From: Candidatus Onthomorpha intestinigallinarum | Lineage (GTDB): Bacteria > Bacteroidota > Bacteroidia > Bacteroidales > P3 | Assembly (NCBI GenBank): GCA_019114015.1 | Contig: DXGG01000191.1 | Location: 1 to 7,899 of the forward strand | Direction: 5' to 3' | DNA length: 7,899 bases | Translations under genes and position numbers: made by a program | Part shown: positions 6,901 through 7,899 of the stretch, one piece after another | How positions within the stretch are numbered: the stretch's first letter is position 1 | Layout of the letters: every line of letters begins with the position of its first letter | Notes under the pieces: model-generated | The model's input: the letters and a program-made list of their open reading frames with translations, nothing else | Told to the model about the DNA's origin: nothing | The model's database searches: none

Positions 6901-7785
6901 ATGCTGTTGAATGCCATAATTTGGAATTTTGATCCAATTGCCTTCAATATAGGTTCAATGGAAATACGATGGTACAGCCTTTTATTTGCCTTGGCATTTA
7001 TCGTAAGTTATTTAATCCTTAAAAAGTTCGTATTCGACAAAGAGAATATACCTGTAAATTATTTGGACAAACTTGCATTCTATATCTTTATAGGAGTATT
7101 CATAGGTGCAAGACTTGGTCATTGTCTGTTTTATGAGTTTTCTTATTACTCCAACCATATCGCGGAAATGATACTGCCAATAAAACAGACCGAAGATGGA
7201 ATTAAGCTAACAGGATACCAAGGCCTTGCATCACATGGAGGAGCCATAGGAATATTGATTGCGGTATGGATTTACTACAAAAAAACGGGATTACCCATGC
7301 TGTGGACATTGGATCGTCTGGTCATAATCGTTGCCTTGGCAGGAGTATTCATACGTTTGGGTAATTTGGCAAACAGCGAGATTTACGGAATCGCCACAAA
7401 CCGCGACTGGGGATTTATTTTCGTAAGAGACCACGATTTCATCCCGAAACATCCGACACAATTGTATGAAGCCGGTGCCTATCTTCTATGTTTTACAGTA
7501 TTGTTCTTTCTTTTCTTAAAGAGGAAGGATTCTTTGGCTCCGGGCTTTCTTTTTTCACTCTTTTTGATTCTTGTATTTTCTTTCCGGTTCATTATAGAAT
7601 CAGTCAAAGAAGTACAGGAAGCATGGGAAGCGGACATGATGTTGAATATGGGACAAATACTAAGCATTCCTTTCATATTGCTCGGCATAGTCATTTTGAT
7701 AATGGCACTGAAAGGAATGACCGGAAAAAGACTCGACGTCTCCAAACTGAAACTTACACCTGACAAGTCAAACAAAAAAAAATAA
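6901..7785 (+). CDS. lgt: Prolipoprotein diacylglyceryl transferase Lgt
   Basis: Transfers diacylglycerol from phosphatidylglycerol to the lipobox cysteine of prolipoproteins, the first step of lipoprotein maturation in the inner membrane. From the ATG at 6901 it is 294 residues, close to the family's usual size. Family motifs, numbered from this start, are: IRWYSLLFALAF (22-33); GARLGHCLFYE (69-79); SHGGAIG (111-117) with H112 matching the essential histidine of the E. coli HGG motif; the Lgt signature region RLGNLANSEIYG (152-163) with R152, N155, N158 and E160; HPTQLYEA (184-191); and FRFIIE (228-233) with R229 matching the late essential arginine. About seven hydrophobic segments are present. 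The C-terminus is a short Lys-rich tail. An upstream in-frame ATG at 6832 would add 23 residues unlike Lgt (MFRDACCSCIFFHTF) and lies before the promoter. gpmA follows after 13 bases. Confidence 0.95.
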   Translation: MLLNAIIWNFDPIAFNIGSMEIRWYSLLFALAFIVSYLILKKFVFDKENIPVNYLDKLAFYIFIGVFIGARLGHCLFYEFSYYSNHIAEMILPIKQTEDGIKLTGYQGLASHGGAIGILIAVWIYYKKTGLPMLWTLDRLVIIVALAGVFIRLGNLANSEIYGIATNRDWGFIFVRDHDFIPKHPTQLYEAGAYLLCFTVLFFLFLKRKDSLAPGFLFSLFLILVFSFRFIIESVKEVQEAWEADMMLNMGQILSIPFILLGIVILIMALKGMTGKRLDVSKLKLTPDKSNKKK

Positions 7786-7798
7786 AAACACAAACGAT

Positions 7799-7899
7799 AT
7801 GAAAAAACTTATTTTGGTAAGACACGGACAAAGCGAATGGAATTTGAAGAACTTGTTCACCGGCTGGACAGATGTAGATTTGACAGAACAGGGAATACA
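7799..7899 (+). CDS. gpmA: 2,3-bisphosphoglycerate-dependent phosphoglycerate mutase, 5' part
   Basis: The first 33 codons of a glycolytic and gluconeogenic enzyme that interconverts 3- and 2-phosphoglycerate in the cytoplasm; the rest is beyond the window. The N-terminus MKKLILVRHGQSEWN holds the RHG phosphohistidine motif (R8, H9, G10), where H9 is the residue that carries the phosphate. LFTGWTDVDLTEQG (19-32) is the characteristic second block of cofactor-dependent mutases, separating it from broader histidine phosphatases. The ATG is at the expected distance from RHG. Only 13 bases separate it from the lgt stop and no promoter element is seen in that gap, so co-transcription with lgt is likely. 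Confidence 0.93.
   Translation, partial: MKKLILVRHGQSEWNLKNLFTGWTDVDLTEQGI

Overview
This AT-rich window appears to come from a Bacteroidales-type bacterium (phylum Bacteroidota). Two upstream regions carry the phylum-typical -7 promoter element TAnnTTTG, at 24-31 and 6870-6877. The proteins also have a Bacteroidota flavour: a HlyD protein ending in a DTKTFEVR-type barrel segment, paired ABC-2 permeases, and DapF and Lgt variants. Genus cannot be fixed from the sequence alone.

Left block (66-1877, + strand): three closely spaced genes that probably form one transcript from the promoter at 24-31. They are a small two-helix membrane protein of unknown function, a polytopic membrane protein whose C-terminus resembles the Mpv17/PMP22 family, and dapF (diaminopimelate epimerase, for lysine and peptidoglycan precursors).

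Central block (1861-6738, - strand): a compact four-gene operon in the order TolC-family outer-membrane channel, HlyD-family periplasmic adaptor, ABC-2 permease A, ABC-2 permease B. The gaps are 8, 1 and 3 bases. Together these would span the envelope as a tripartite exporter. Both ends of the operon are visible and it encodes no ATP-binding subunit and no regulator. The last permease gene runs 17 bases into the 3' end of dapF, convergently.

Right block (6739-7899): a 162-base divergent intergenic region holds an imperfect palindrome close to tolC and a good Bacteroidota promoter for lgt. lgt (prolipoprotein diacylglyceryl transferase) should start at 6901 rather than at the first in-frame ATG at 6832, because the promoter lies between the two. 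Thirteen bases after lgt begins gpmA (cofactor-dependent phosphoglycerate mutase), cut off by the window edge.

No tRNA, rRNA, CRISPR array, insertion sequence or transposase was seen. The most notable point is the self-contained exporter operon lacking its own ATPase. The rest is mostly housekeeping and envelope biogenesis. I see no clear evidence for a wholly new system.
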